From Neptunomonas marina (lineage in GTDB: Bacteria; Pseudomonadota; Gammaproteobacteria; Pseudomonadales; Balneatricaceae), in the NCBI RefSeq assembly GCF_004005935.1, contig NZ_SACQ01000014.1, forward strand, positions 1-36,748: a stretch of DNA of 36,748 nt, written 5' to 3'. Below are positions 1 to 8,797 of this stretch, piece after piece. A model generated the notes under the pieces. It made no database searches and was not told the DNA's origin. It saw nothing but the letters and a program-made list of their open reading frames with translations. Position 1 is the first letter of the stretch, and every line of letters starts with the position of its first letter. A program made the translations under genes and the position numbers.

Positions 1-2107
1 CGTTGTAGTTGGCATCCGGGGTGTAGGTCACGGTGCCGTCGCCATTGATCAGCAGTGTGCCGTGGTCTGGCTGCTGCGTGATCACGATGCTGGTGAGGTC
101 CAGACCGTCGTCCACGTCGTTGTCGTTGCCCGCCAGATCTAGGGTCACTGCGGTGTCTTCCGCGGTGCTGCCGCTGTCATCGACGGCCACCGGTGGATCG
201 TTATCCGGGGTCACGGTGAGGTTGACGGTCGCTGCGTTGGAGACGTTACCTGCCGCATCCGCAATGGTGTATTTGAAGCTGTCCGGGCCGTTGTAGTTGG
301 TATCCGGGGTGTAGGTCACGGTGCCGTCGCCATTGATCAGCAGTGTGCCGTGGTCTGGCTGTTGCGTGATCACGATGCTGGTGAGGTCCAGACCGTCGTC
401 CGGATCACTATCATTCGCAGCTAAATTGATCGTTGCGGACGTATCTTCGATAACGCCTTGGTTATCATCAGTTGCAGTGGGTGGCAAGTTGACTGGCGCA
501 TCCACACCGATCGTCACGGTTGCAACATTCGATGTTGCTCCGTCGTTATCCTGAACGGTGTACTGGAAGCTGTCAGGCCCGGTGTAGCCAGAGTTTGGGG
601 TGTACTCAACGGTACCATCGCTGTTAACAAGCAAGCTGCCGTTGCTCGGGCCGGAAACAATGTTGACGGTACTCGGGTTAATCGTTCCGTCTGGGTCACT
701 ATCGTTCCCGGTAACACTGATAAGAACGGGCGTATTTTCTTGAGTCGACGCGTTATCTGCAAGCGCAACCGGCGCATCATTAACAGGGAAAACGTTAATA
801 GACACAGGAATGGTGACCGTACCACCATTTCCATCGCTCGCCGTTACAGTAAAGCTATCACTGCCAATAAAACCATTATTCGGCGTATAGGTGTAGGTAC
901 CGTTGGCGTTAAGCGATACCGAACCATTGGATGGGCCTGTATTTAAGCTATATGTCAGTGGGTCACCATCAACGTCTTGAGCAAAAACCGAGTCAGTAAA
1001 TGGCGTATCTTCTGGCGTAGACTCTGAAAATGCTCCTGCCGTTGGCGCATCGTTAACCGGCGTTACAATGATATCGACTGGGATTTGAGTCGTGCCGCCG
1101 TTGCCATCATCTGCAGTCACAAAGAAACGATCATTACCGTTGAAGTCTTGGCTCGGCGTGTAGGTGTATGTGCCATCAGTGTTAATCACAACCGTACCGT
1201 TGGATGGCCCAGAACCTAGCGAGTAGGTTAGTGCGTCGCCATCAACATCGGTTGTGAATACAGCACTGCTAATCGGCGTATCTTCAGGTGTTGTTTCTTG
1301 GAATGCATTCGCGTTCGGCGCATCATTAACGGGAGTGATCACGACACTAACCGGAACCTCAATCACTCCGCCACGGCCATCATCTACACGTACTATAAAT
1401 GCATCATCGCCGTTGTAGTTCTCGTTTGGCGTGTACGTATAGGTACCATCAGCATTAACCACGGCTATGCCATTTTCCGGCGTACTGACAAGGGTGTAAG
1501 TCAGCAGGTCACCATCTGCATCGGTTGCATCAATACGATCAGAAACTGGGGTATCTTCTGCTGTCGTAATAAAATCTGGCGTAGCTTCTGGCGCTCGGTT
1601 GAGCAGTTCTGGAGTAAATAATGCCTGTGTTTGCTGCGCTGCACCGGGGCCTGTTGTATCAAAGCCAGCTTCAGGATTACCCTCTTGTGCAGTTCGAGAG
1701 ATCGTTGTGAAGCTCGAACCTTCATTACCCGTTACAGCACCTGCATCTCCCGCAGCAGGGGTACCCGCGGCTGTTGGCTCAGCGACTTGAGTTGGATCTT
1801 CACCCGCCAAGATCGCTTGCTGGATCGCATCGATAGATGCTAAGTCTTGATTTACCACAGACTCTTCTACCGGGTAATCATCAGCCTCCAAGAAGGACTC
1901 AGCTGATACCAACCAGCTTTGCTGCTCACCCAGTGCAACGACTTCACCATTGCCCATGGTGATCTCGACTTTTGCTTGCGGACCTGTGCGCAGCACCTCA
2001 TCAGCAAAGACTTCATCACCCAATGCCAATAAGCGCTCGGTTCCGTCTGCTTTCACAGCGTAAACCACACCTGAGATAAAACTAACTGTACCGACAACCG
2101 TTGCCAT
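1..2107 (-). CDS. LapA-like giant repeat adhesin, retention-module N-terminus (3' end outside window)
   Basis: I translated this open frame by hand from the ATG at 2107; it has no stop before the left edge, giving 702 codons. Residues 1-100 resemble the retention module of LapA/BapA-type adhesins that stay threaded in an outer-membrane pore; the segment reads MATVVGTVSFISGVVYAV then ends in a conserved AIQQAILAG stretch at 94-102. Two di-alanine sites follow, TAAG (112-115) and PAAG (117-120), of the type cleaved by the periplasmic protease LapG. From about residue 170 there are six cadherin/Ig-like repeats of roughly 95-100 residues, each opening with N-x-x-P and EDT and containing a DGTYTYTP or DGTVTYTP strand; the sixth is cut by the window edge. 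A strong ribosome site (GAGGG) lies 9-10 bases before the ATG. The rest, probably including RTX repeats and a type I secretion signal, is not visible. Expected role: c-di-GMP-controlled surface attachment. Confidence 0.88.
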   Translation of the reverse strand, partial: MATVVGTVSFISGVVYAVKADGTERLLALGDEVFADEVLRTGPQAKVEITMGNGEVVALGEQQSWLVSAESFLEADDYPVEESVVNQDLASIDAIQQAILAGEDPTQVAEPTAAGTPAAGDAGAVTGNEGSSFTTISRTAQEGNPEAGFDTTGPGAAQQTQALFTPELLNRAPEATPDFITTAEDTPVSDRIDATDADGDLLTYTLVSTPENGIAVVNADGTYTYTPNENYNGDDAFIVRVDDGRGGVIEVPVSVVITPVNDAPNANAFQETTPEDTPISSAVFTTDVDGDALTYSLGSGPSNGTVVINTDGTYTYTPSQDFNGNDRFFVTADDGNGGTTQIPVDIIVTPVNDAPTAGAFSESTPEDTPFTDSVFAQDVDGDPLTYSLNTGPSNGSVSLNANGTYTYTPNNGFIGSDSFTVTASDGNGGTVTIPVSINVFPVNDAPVALADNASTQENTPVLISVTGNDSDPDGTINPSTVNIVSGPSNGSLLVNSDGTVEYTPNSGYTGPDSFQYTVQDNDGATSNVATVTIGVDAPVNLPPTATDDNQGVIEDTSATINLAANDSDPDDGLDLTSIVITQQPDHGTLLINGDGTVTYTPDTNYNGPDSFKYTIADAAGNVSNAATVNLTVTPDNDPPVAVDDSGSTAEDTAVTLDLAGNDNDVDDGLDLTSIVITQQPDHGTLLINGDGTVTYTPDANYN
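2..400 (-). repeat. Tandem 288-bp adhesin repeat units, near-identical
   Basis: Bases from position 2 and from position 290 onward match almost perfectly over about 110 bp, giving a period of 288 bp (96 codons). The unit encodes one Ig/cadherin-like domain of the adhesin. The more N-terminal repeats (about 500-1600) share protein motifs but have diverged in DNA, so the near-identical units begin only at the left edge. Confidence 0.85.
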
Positions 2108-2164
2108 TCTTGATCCCTCACAGGTTCATTTGATTACAACCAGTAAAGCAGTCAAATGGGCAAA

Positions 2165-2198
2165 AAAAAACTGTACCGTGGTACAGGTACAGTTTTTT
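2165..2198 (-). terminator. Rho-independent terminator of ycaO
   Basis: An inverted repeat of about 13 bp (arms 2165-2177 and 2186-2198, core ACTGTACC/GGTACAGT) is followed on the minus strand by a run of nine T (complement of A at 2162-2170). An alternative, tighter hairpin CTGTACC-GT-GGTACAG occupies 2171-2186. It lies 26 bases past the ycaO stop, so it should separate ycaO from the downstream adhesin gene. The adhesin promoter must therefore sit in the short stretch between 2108 and 2165, where a TTGACT -35-like element can be seen on the minus strand. Confidence 0.8.
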
Positions 2199-2223
2199 GA
2201 TGGTGTGTAACTTATGCGTCTAT

Positions 2224-3960
2224 TTAGCTGGTTGAGTTTTGCTTTGCCAACTGCAGCCGACGATAGAGGTCTATCGTTTTCGCGTGCTGCGGGCTATTGG
2301 AGAAGTCTGGCTTAATCTCGATGAAATCATCGAACAACTGCCGCCCTGCCAGCATCGCTTCACAGCGCTTTACTCGCGCATCCCCGTATATATCTACCAA
2401 GACTTTACGGTAGTTATCTGCCACAACATGAGTCGAGATCAGTGCGCTACCCAACGCGTGTAAGCAACGATAAAGCGCCGCCTTCTTTGCCGGTAAGCCA
2501 TCAGTTTCAAGCACCCGAGATACAGACTCCACCGCAGAGCTAATATCACCTTGTGTTAGGTAAAGCAGCGCCTTTACTTCCGCGACTGTTACGCCTGCAA
2601 GCCCATTGGCGGGCTCGGCCAGGATGCCACACATCTCGGGTAATGAAGCTTGCTCGTCCACATCAAGGCGCGTCAACTGTTGAGTGAATACCTGCCGCTC
2701 GTGGTTGCTCAACATAGGCATACGCATAACGAAGTCCCGCAGCTCGATACCTTTATTGTTGTTATCGTGCACCAACCGATCAACCGGGAACATATCTGCC
2801 ATGCCCGGCACAATAACACGACAACAATACACACCCAGGTGGTCGTAATCGGCGATATAAATATCCATATCGACTCGATGAATGAGATGACAGAGACGCT
2901 CGAACTCCGCCTGTGTGTCACCTTCGATATTCCAAGCGGTGTACTCATAATCCGACTTGGAAGAGAACAACTCCCAAGAGACAACACCGCTGGAGTCACG
3001 CAAATGGTGCTGTAGATTATCAGGCTCTGCCACCTCTCGTAAGTTGAAGGTAGGTGGTGACAGGGATCTCAGCGCGTCTAACGACCTCTTATGCAGCAAC
3101 TCCACCATGGCCCGCTGTAGCGCGATACCAAATTTAGGATGAGCGCCAAATGCAGCAATACAACCGCCTGTGTTTGGGTCAAGCAACGTGATACAAACAA
3201 GCGGAAACTTCCCGGCCAGCGAGGCATCCATAACGTAAACGACAAATCCCTCGTCCCGCAGCAGCTGGAGGGTGTCTGCCACCTCACGGTAGCCCTCTAC
3301 CACTGAAGCAGGTATATGAGGCAGGCTGATTCCGGCTGTTAGTATCGTCGTTTTTATGTGGCGTTCAAAAATACCCGACAAGGCTTGTACGCGCGCCTCA
3401 TAGACACTGTTACCTGCCGCCAGACCGTTAATTGTGTAGAGGTTATCGATAATATTGACGGGTATCCAAACCGTTTGTTGGTTCTGCTGCCTCGTAAAGG
3501 GCAGTGCACAGATACCTCGGCTGCGGTTACCTGAGCTGGCATCCACCAGCATCTTGGCAGACAGTTCGCCATCTAGGTTATAGTGAGATTGAGTTGGCTC
3601 ATCAAGCAGCCCCTGAGGCAGGCCGCTCTTCTCCAGCGCAAACCAGCGCTCAGATGGATGGTGCACGAAATCAGAAGCGGCAATCTCTTCTCCATAGAAC
3701 AAACCATTGAAGAAGTTATCGCTACTCAGCCGCTCAAAGAGCTCCCCCAGAGCACTGGCTTGAGCCGCTTGCATAGATGTGCCCTTGCCCTGAACATCCA
3801 GCACAGGAAATAAGCGATCGCGCATTCTGACCGACCAAACATGCGGTACTGGGTTTTGCCAATCATATTCTTCTACATCAAACCCATGCGCTTGCAACCG
3901 AGCTTGCATATGAAGGATTGATTCTGCAAGCGGCGCATCTTTACTCATTGTTACTGTCAT
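2224..3960 (-). CDS. ycaO: YcaO-type ATP-dependent cyclodehydratase-like protein (RimO accessory)
   Basis: The 578-residue protein aligns by eye along its length with E. coli YcaO (586 residues). It shares NPVPHVWSV at 36-44, the SALGELFERLS helix with acidic ATP/Mg ligands E73 and E76, the RGICALPFTRQ segment at 148-158, a second glutamate-bearing helix at 188-200, and VCCR/VIVPGM in the C-terminal part. YcaO enzymes activate amide oxygens with ATP; E. coli YcaO has been linked genetically to beta-methylthiolation of ribosomal protein S12 by RimO. The C-terminal third is the alpha-helical TPR-like region of the E. coli branch rather than a peptide-modifying azoline enzyme, and no precursor peptide or dehydrogenase lies nearby, so a RiPP role is unlikely. 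The ATG at 3960 has an AGAGAT ribosome site. Confidence 0.92.
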   Translation of the reverse strand: MTVTMSKDAPLAESILHMQARLQAHGFDVEEYDWQNPVPHVWSVRMRDRLFPVLDVQGKGTSMQAAQASALGELFERLSSDNFFNGLFYGEEIAASDFVHHPSERWFALEKSGLPQGLLDEPTQSHYNLDGELSAKMLVDASSGNRSRGICALPFTRQQNQQTVWIPVNIIDNLYTINGLAAGNSVYEARVQALSGIFERHIKTTILTAGISLPHIPASVVEGYREVADTLQLLRDEGFVVYVMDASLAGKFPLVCITLLDPNTGGCIAAFGAHPKFGIALQRAMVELLHKRSLDALRSLSPPTFNLREVAEPDNLQHHLRDSSGVVSWELFSSKSDYEYTAWNIEGDTQAEFERLCHLIHRVDMDIYIADYDHLGVYCCRVIVPGMADMFPVDRLVHDNNNKGIELRDFVMRMPMLSNHERQVFTQQLTRLDVDEQASLPEMCGILAEPANGLAGVTVAEVKALLYLTQGDISSAVESVSRVLETDGLPAKKAALYRCLHALGSALISTHVVADNYRKVLVDIYGDARVKRCEAMLAGRQLFDDFIEIKPDFSNSPQHAKTIDLYRRLQLAKQNSTS

Positions 3961-4083
3961 TTGTTATCTCTTTTTCCAGCCTCGCCGAGTGGTGAAACTG
4001 TTCACACCCTATATATGCTATCCGATTCTACTCGCTGCTCGGTTTCTGTCCAAGTTTCGCGATTTTCCTTTTAGGTTATTAAT

Positions 4084-4149
4084 CAAAAAGGATTTTTTAA
4101 AATCTTTTAAAACTTTCTACTTGACGCCTGCATAGCTCGTCCTTAATAT
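4084..4149 (+). promoter_or_regulatory. Strong sigma-70 promoter of the tRNA operon, with UP-like and GC-rich discriminator elements
   Basis: TTGACG at 4121-4126 and TAATAT at 4144-4149 are separated by exactly 17 bp. Directly upstream (4084-4117) is an A/T tract with phased A and T runs, like an UP element. The bases after the -10 (ACGCGCCCACAG) are GC-rich, as in stable-RNA promoters under stringent control. Transcription should begin about 20 bases before tRNA-Asn. Confidence 0.85.
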
Positions 4150-4174
4150 ACGCGCCCACAGGTTGAGACACAGA

Positions 4175-4250
4175 TCCTCGATAGCTCAGTTGGTAGAGCA
4201 GTAGACTGTTAATCTATTGGTCGCTGGTTCGAGTCCAGCTCGAGGAGCCA
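4175..4250 (+). tRNA. tRNA-Asn (GUU)
   Basis: A complete 76-nt cloverleaf with encoded CCA. The acceptor arms TCCTCGA (4175-4181) and TCGAGGA (4240-4246) pair fully, the D arm is GCTC/GAGC, the anticodon loop CTGTTAA carries GTT at 4208-4210, and the T arm is GCTGG-TTCGAGT-CCAGC. It closely matches E. coli tRNA-Asn. It is the first gene of the operon. Confidence 0.98.
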
Positions 4251-4262
4251 ACCTTTTTTGAT

Positions 4263-4339
<77 letters not shown>

Positions 4340-4369
4340 TTAACTGAATGTACGTGTCTCTAGCATTGT

Positions 4370-4446
<77 letters not shown>

Positions 4447-4469
4447 TTTATAACACAAGCCTGTTCGTT

Positions 4470-4546
<77 letters not shown>

Positions 4547-4571
4547 TCTTTTCTTGTGTTGACTCTTTAGT

Positions 4572-4648
<77 letters not shown>

Positions 4649-4776
4649 TTCTCCTCTTGCAACACCCCCTCAAATACTTCTCTGCCAAACTTTATTGCCG
4701 CTTTTGCGAGACGCTGCTGTGCGATAAACTCTGGTGCCTAGTAAGATAAAGACAAGAAGAAATACCGGAGAAATCG

Positions 4777-5412
4777 ATGTCGGATCAGTCACAACCACCT
4801 AAAAGCGAAAATCCAGCCTTTGAAGTGGTTCGCCACACAGCCAGCGAGACAATGGTAAGCCCTCTTCAGCTGGGACAACGCGTACGTGAGATCCGCCTCA
4901 GCCAGAATTTGACACTTGAAGAAGCAAGCAAGTTAACAGGACTCGCGCGCTCCACACTGTCAAAAATTGAAAACGAGCAGATATCTCCAACATTTTCAGC
5001 GGTCTCAAAGCTCGTGGCAGGCCTTGGCATCGATATCCCACAGCTATTTACTCAGCCCGCTAAAAGTAGCGGCGCATCAGGGCGCAGAGACATTACTCGC
5101 AAGGGGGAAGGGTCACCACATCCCACCCCCACTTACGAGCACGAAATTCTTGCGACTCAATTAACTAGCAAAAAGATGATCCCCTATCGCACCACGGTAC
5201 GTGCTCGCTCATTTGAGGAATACGGTGACTGGGTTCGCCACGAGGGCGAAGAGTTTCTATTCATCCTCAAAGGCTCCATCATGTTCTACACAGAATTCTA
5301 CGAGCCAGTAGAGATGCTAGAGGGAGACAGCGCCTATTATGATTGCGAAATGGGGCACGCTCTTGTATCAACGAGCGATGAAGACGCGCAAATTCTTTGG
5401 GTTACCGCCTAA
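4777..5412 (+). CDS. XRE-family transcriptional regulator with C-terminal cupin domain
   Basis: The 211-residue protein has an N-terminal helix-turn-helix of the XRE/HTH_3 type at about 32-88, with the typical LGQRVREIR, LTLEEASKLTGLARSTLSKIENEQ and PTFSAVSKLVAGLGI segments. After a linker, residues about 150-211 form a small cupin barrel (GEEFLFILKGSIMFYT, then a GDSAYYD turn). This architecture is shared with regulators such as SutR and PuuR that sense small metabolites through the cupin. The ATG follows a GGAG ribosome site (near 4767). It is a stand-alone gene after the tRNA operon; its targets cannot be read from the sequence. The family call is secure, the ligand is unknown. Confidence 0.9.
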   Translation: MSDQSQPPKSENPAFEVVRHTASETMVSPLQLGQRVREIRLSQNLTLEEASKLTGLARSTLSKIENEQISPTFSAVSKLVAGLGIDIPQLFTQPAKSSGASGRRDITRKGEGSPHPTPTYEHEILATQLTSKKMIPYRTTVRARSFEEYGDWVRHEGEEFLFILKGSIMFYTEFYEPVEMLEGDSAYYDCEMGHALVSTSDEDAQILWVTA

Positions 5413-5614
5413 CGACCACGAAAGTTGCAGCCACTTATAATACCTGATACCGTTCTAGCCACATCAAGAGAAGAGTTGACACTCTCACCAACCTGCACAA
5501 CCTGAGCAAGGTGGTATTTCCGCACCGCGGACGATGTGGTCTTTCAGACAATATCAGGTCGAATGCAACCACCCGGTCAACTCTCACTTAGTAACTAGTA
5601 TTCTGGAGTTGACC

Positions 5615-5983
5615 ATGTTTGAAGCACACTTACACACCTCTGGCAGTTCGCCACATATCCCCGAATTTTTTGCCACTTTAACAACACGATCAGAGCAATT
5701 TGCGAATATCGTCTTCAATCAACAACATCGATGTCATACATGGGCTTGGACTGCGAAAGGCAAACGAAAAGACGAAACAGGCACCGCTCAAGAAACGCTG
5801 TTTCTTTACATCGAGTATCGCAACAAGCAAAACGCCACCGTCTATTTGAAACGCGAGATTGGTGCGGCATCTCAGGCAGACGAACAGTACTTATTACTGC
5901 TATGCCAATCGATACATCTACCCGACATCTGCGCTAAAAATACGACAACGTGGGCACAAAGCCACGAGTTGAGGATTCCATAA
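5615..5983 (+). CDS. Uncharacterised 122-residue protein
   Basis: I do not recognise this protein. The frame is open from 5534, but the ATG at 5615 has a good TGGAG site seven bases upstream, and the preceding 27 codons show no conserved character, so I start it there. The product is soluble, without signal peptide or membrane segment, and begins MFEAHLHTSGSSPHIPEFF. The centre (about 60-85) predicts beta strands (ETLFLYIEYRNKQ, ATVYLKREIG), then a short helix (QADEQYLLLLCQSIHL). It ends 48 bases before the tandem-receiver response regulator on the same strand, so the two may be co-transcribed; that is the only clue to function. Confidence 0.6.
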   Translation: MFEAHLHTSGSSPHIPEFFATLTTRSEQFANIVFNQQHRCHTWAWTAKGKRKDETGTAQETLFLYIEYRNKQNATVYLKREIGAASQADEQYLLLLCQSIHLPDICAKNTTTWAQSHELRIP

Positions 5984-6031
5984 TCCTCAACTACCTTTAA
6001 CACTCTATTGTTGTTAGTAAAGGATGCGCGC

Positions 6032-6832
6032 ATGCAGCAGTTGTCACCTGCGGACCTCAGAGTTTTAATGATCGAACCCTCGGCTATGCAGCGCCGCTGG
6101 ATCACCAATGAGCTGACGGAGTCGGGCATCCATATGATCGACAACGCCACCAATGAGCATGAAGCTCTAGATTATCTGGCGCACTGCGCACCAGATCTCG
6201 TTATTAGCTCGCTTTATCTACCTGACGGCACCGCAACTGACCTGCTCGCCAAAATACGCGCTAACCCGAGCCAAGAAACCCTACCCTTTATTCTAATTTC
6301 CAGCGAAAGTAAGCGTGAGCAGCTCGAAGTGTTTAAGCAGTCGGGAGTCGTCGCCATCCTGCCTAAACCTTTTAGTCAGGATCAGTTACTTGTCGCAATC
6401 ACATCAACGATCGATATCCTCAGCGAGGATGAACTCGACCTAGAACTTTATGATGTCGACACCCTGCGGGTGCTGGTTGTTGATGACAGCAAACTAGCCC
6501 GCAAAGTCATTACCCGAGTGTTAGGCAACTTAGGCATCCAGCACATCGACCAAGCAGAGGATGGTGCTCAGGCTATCAACTTACTGAAGGAACGTGAGTT
6601 TGATCTGATCGTGACCGACTACAACATGCCCGAAGTTAACGGCGTAGAGCTTGCCGAGCATGTTCGCGATTCAGAAACCCACTCCCACATACCCGTTTTA
6701 ATGGTGACCTCAGAAGCAAATGATGCTCACCTCAGCCACGTGGCGCAGTCCGGTGTGAACGCTATTACCGATAAGCCCTTTGAGCCAAACACCGTCAAAC
6801 AGCTGCTCGCGTCCATCTTGGACGGCCGCTAA
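6032..6832 (+). CDS. Tandem-receiver response regulator, first receiver degenerate
   Basis: The 266-residue product is two CheY-like receiver domains with no output domain. The second (about 146-262) has all key residues: acidic pair D151/D152, phospho-acceptor D196 in DLIVTDYNMPEVNG, T226 and K248 in TDKPF. The first (about 10-125) keeps the fold and K112 (PKPF), but the acidic pair is E15-P16 and the acceptor position is S60 (DLVISSLYLPDG), so it should not be phosphorylated. I chose the ATG at 6032 because AAAGGA lies seven bases upstream; an in-frame TTG at 6008 would overlap that site. No histidine kinase is adjacent, so its partner is elsewhere. A terminator follows at 6864. Confidence 0.88.
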   Translation: MQQLSPADLRVLMIEPSAMQRRWITNELTESGIHMIDNATNEHEALDYLAHCAPDLVISSLYLPDGTATDLLAKIRANPSQETLPFILISSESKREQLEVFKQSGVVAILPKPFSQDQLLVAITSTIDILSEDELDLELYDVDTLRVLVVDDSKLARKVITRVLGNLGIQHIDQAEDGAQAINLLKEREFDLIVTDYNMPEVNGVELAEHVRDSETHSHIPVLMVTSEANDAHLSHVAQSGVNAITDKPFEPNTVKQLLASILDGR

Positions 6833-6863
6833 GCCCCAACTAGGGTTATCCCCTAAAACTACG

Positions 6864-6904
6864 GATCCTGAGGTTCTCCTATACTCTAACCTCAGGATCT
6901 TTTA
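6864..6904 (+). terminator. Rho-independent terminator after the response regulator
   Basis: Perfect 12-bp stem, GATCCTGAGGTT at 6864-6875 and AACCTCAGGATC at 6888-6899, with a 12-nt loop and a TTTTAT tail. It isolates deaD from the upstream unit. Confidence 0.85.
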
Positions 6905-6986
6905 TAATGGCCCACTACTCTATTTTTATCCCATCTTGGCCGCCAAGCTTTATTTACGGCCATTTACTTTTATAGGTTCATATTAA

Positions 6987-8729
6987 ATGTCATCAGACAA
7001 CCAGCCCGCATTCTCTGAACTGGGCTTGGCCGCTCCTCTATTGCAAGTTTTGCAAGAGATCGGCTACGAAACACCATCTCCGATTCAAGCAGCAAGTATT
7101 CCACACCTTCTAGAGGGGAAGGACCTGTTAGGCCAAGCGCAAACAGGAACAGGAAAAACCGCTGCTTTCGCATTGCCACTGCTATCGCGTATCGATATCA
7201 CTCGCAATGTGCCACAGCTGTTAGTACTTGCGCCAACTCGTGAACTGGCGATTCAGGTTGCTGAAGCATTTCAAACATACGCGCGTCATATCCCGAAGTT
7301 TCATGTGCTGCCGATCTACGGTGGTCAGGCTTATGATGGCCAGCTACGCCAGCTGCGTCGTGGTGCTCACGTTATTGTCGGCACACCTGGCCGTGTGATG
7401 GATCACATCCGTCGTGGCTCATTAGTGCTAGACAACCTGCAAGCGCTGGTACTAGACGAAGCTGACGAAATGCTGCGCATGGGCTTCATCGACGATGTTG
7501 ATTGGATCCTGCAGCATACGCCAGACACACGCCAGATCGCACTGTTCTCTGCAACAATGCCTTCAGCTGTTCGCCGCCTTGCCCTGCAGCACTTGAAAGA
7601 CCCGCACGAGATCAAGATCGCGAGCAAAACTGCGACAGCAACGACCATCAAGCAGTCGTATTGGCGTGTGGGCGGACTGCACAAACTAGATGCGTTGACA
7701 CGCATTTTAGAGATGCAGCAGTTCGATGCGATGATCATCTTCGTGCGCACAAAATCTGCGACGATAGAACTTGCTGAAAAACTAACAGCACGCGGCTATG
7801 CGTGTGAGGCACTTAACGGTGACGTATCACAACAACTACGTGAACGCACAGTTGAACGCCTAAAAGCAGGCAAGCTCGACATCCTTGTAGCCACGGATGT
7901 TGTCGCACGCGGCTTAGACGTAGAGCGTATCAGCCACGTACTAAACTACGATATCCCTTACGATACCGAATCCTACGTTCACCGTATTGGTCGTACCGGT
8001 CGTGCGGGTCGCGAGGGTGAAGCCATTCTATTCGTATCACCGCGCGAGCAACGCATGCTACGTATGATCGAGCAAGCCACACGCCAGAAGATTGCGCCTA
8101 TGGAGCTACCTTCTGCCGCTGATATCAACGTCAAACGTATCGACCGCTTTAAGCAGCAGATTACAGATACTATCGAAAACAAAGATTTATCGGAGTTTTT
8201 GGGCGTGCTATCTGAGTATCAAGTGGAGAACGATGTTGATCCTTTAAACATTGCAGCCGCACTTGCATCGCTGATGCATGGCAAGACACCGCTTTTACTA
8301 AGCGAGCGTGAGCTTCGCGCACCGAAGAGCTTTGATGATCGCGATGGCAATCGCAATAAAGACCGTTCTAAGGCGAAGCGTCGTCGCCAAGAGGGCTACG
8401 ATATTGATATGCAGCGCTACTGCCTATCCGTTGGTCACGAGCATGGTGTTAAACCTGGTAATATCGTGGGTGCGATTGCGAATGAAGCCGATATCGAGAG
8501 CAAGTACATCGGCCAAATCGAGATCAAAGATAAGGCGACCTTTGTTGACCTACCAGCGGGCTTACCTAAAGAACTAGAAGGCGTTCTACAGCGCACTATC
8601 GTTTGCGGTCAGCGCCTGAATGCGAAAAAGGTTAGCGGTGCCGATGGTAATGGTGGAGGCCGCGGTGGCCGAGGCAATGGTGACAAACGTCGCCGCTCCG
8701 GGCCACGCAAGCCTCGTAACGAAGGCTAA
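6987..8729 (+). CDS. deaD: DEAD-box ATP-dependent RNA helicase DeaD/CsdA
   Basis: A 580-residue RNA helicase for ribosome assembly and mRNA unfolding, notably in the cold. The core shows the Q motif (FSELGLAAPLL, then TPSPIQ), Walker A AQTGTGKT at 51-58, PTRELAIQ at 83-90, DEAD at 157-160, SAT at 188-190, ARGLDV at about 307-312 and HRIGRTGR at 332-339. A DbpA-type RNA-binding domain follows at about 470-550 (YCLSVGHEHGVKPGNIVGAI), then a Gly/Arg-rich tail. The RNA-binding domain and the length match DeaD/CsdA better than RhlE or SrmB; E. coli DeaD is slightly longer (about 629). The gene is monocistronic, flanked by terminators on both sides. Confidence 0.95.
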   Translation: MSSDNQPAFSELGLAAPLLQVLQEIGYETPSPIQAASIPHLLEGKDLLGQAQTGTGKTAAFALPLLSRIDITRNVPQLLVLAPTRELAIQVAEAFQTYARHIPKFHVLPIYGGQAYDGQLRQLRRGAHVIVGTPGRVMDHIRRGSLVLDNLQALVLDEADEMLRMGFIDDVDWILQHTPDTRQIALFSATMPSAVRRLALQHLKDPHEIKIASKTATATTIKQSYWRVGGLHKLDALTRILEMQQFDAMIIFVRTKSATIELAEKLTARGYACEALNGDVSQQLRERTVERLKAGKLDILVATDVVARGLDVERISHVLNYDIPYDTESYVHRIGRTGRAGREGEAILFVSPREQRMLRMIEQATRQKIAPMELPSAADINVKRIDRFKQQITDTIENKDLSEFLGVLSEYQVENDVDPLNIAAALASLMHGKTPLLLSERELRAPKSFDDRDGNRNKDRSKAKRRRQEGYDIDMQRYCLSVGHEHGVKPGNIVGAIANEADIESKYIGQIEIKDKATFVDLPAGLPKELEGVLQRTIVCGQRLNAKKVSGADGNGGGRGGRGNGDKRRRSGPRKPRNEG

Positions 8730-8746
8730 GTCACCTCACGTATAAG

Positions 8747-8773
8747 AAAGGCCAGCAATTTGCTGGCCTTTTT
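8747..8773 (+). terminator. Rho-independent terminator of deaD
   Basis: A stem of AAAGGCCAGCAA against TTGCTGGCCTTT with a very short loop and a T run, 17 bases after the deaD stop. The symmetric A and T runs mean it may also stop transcription coming from dnaQ on the other strand. Confidence 0.92.
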
Positions 8774-8797
8774 GTTGGATGTCGATCTAGTTCATAT

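Noticed and set aside
458-946. 162-residue plus-strand frame inside the adhesin
   Set aside because: It is a shadow of the long, repeat-rich minus-strand adhesin frame and has no recognisable domain or ribosome site.
2224-3960. YcaO as part of a RiPP (azoline peptide) gene cluster
   Set aside because: No precursor peptide, dehydrogenase or leader-binding partner is nearby, and the C-terminal architecture is that of E. coli YcaO.
5534-5614. Alternative upstream start for the 122-residue protein
   Set aside because: The extra 27 codons have no ribosome site and no coding character; the ATG at 5615 has a strong site.
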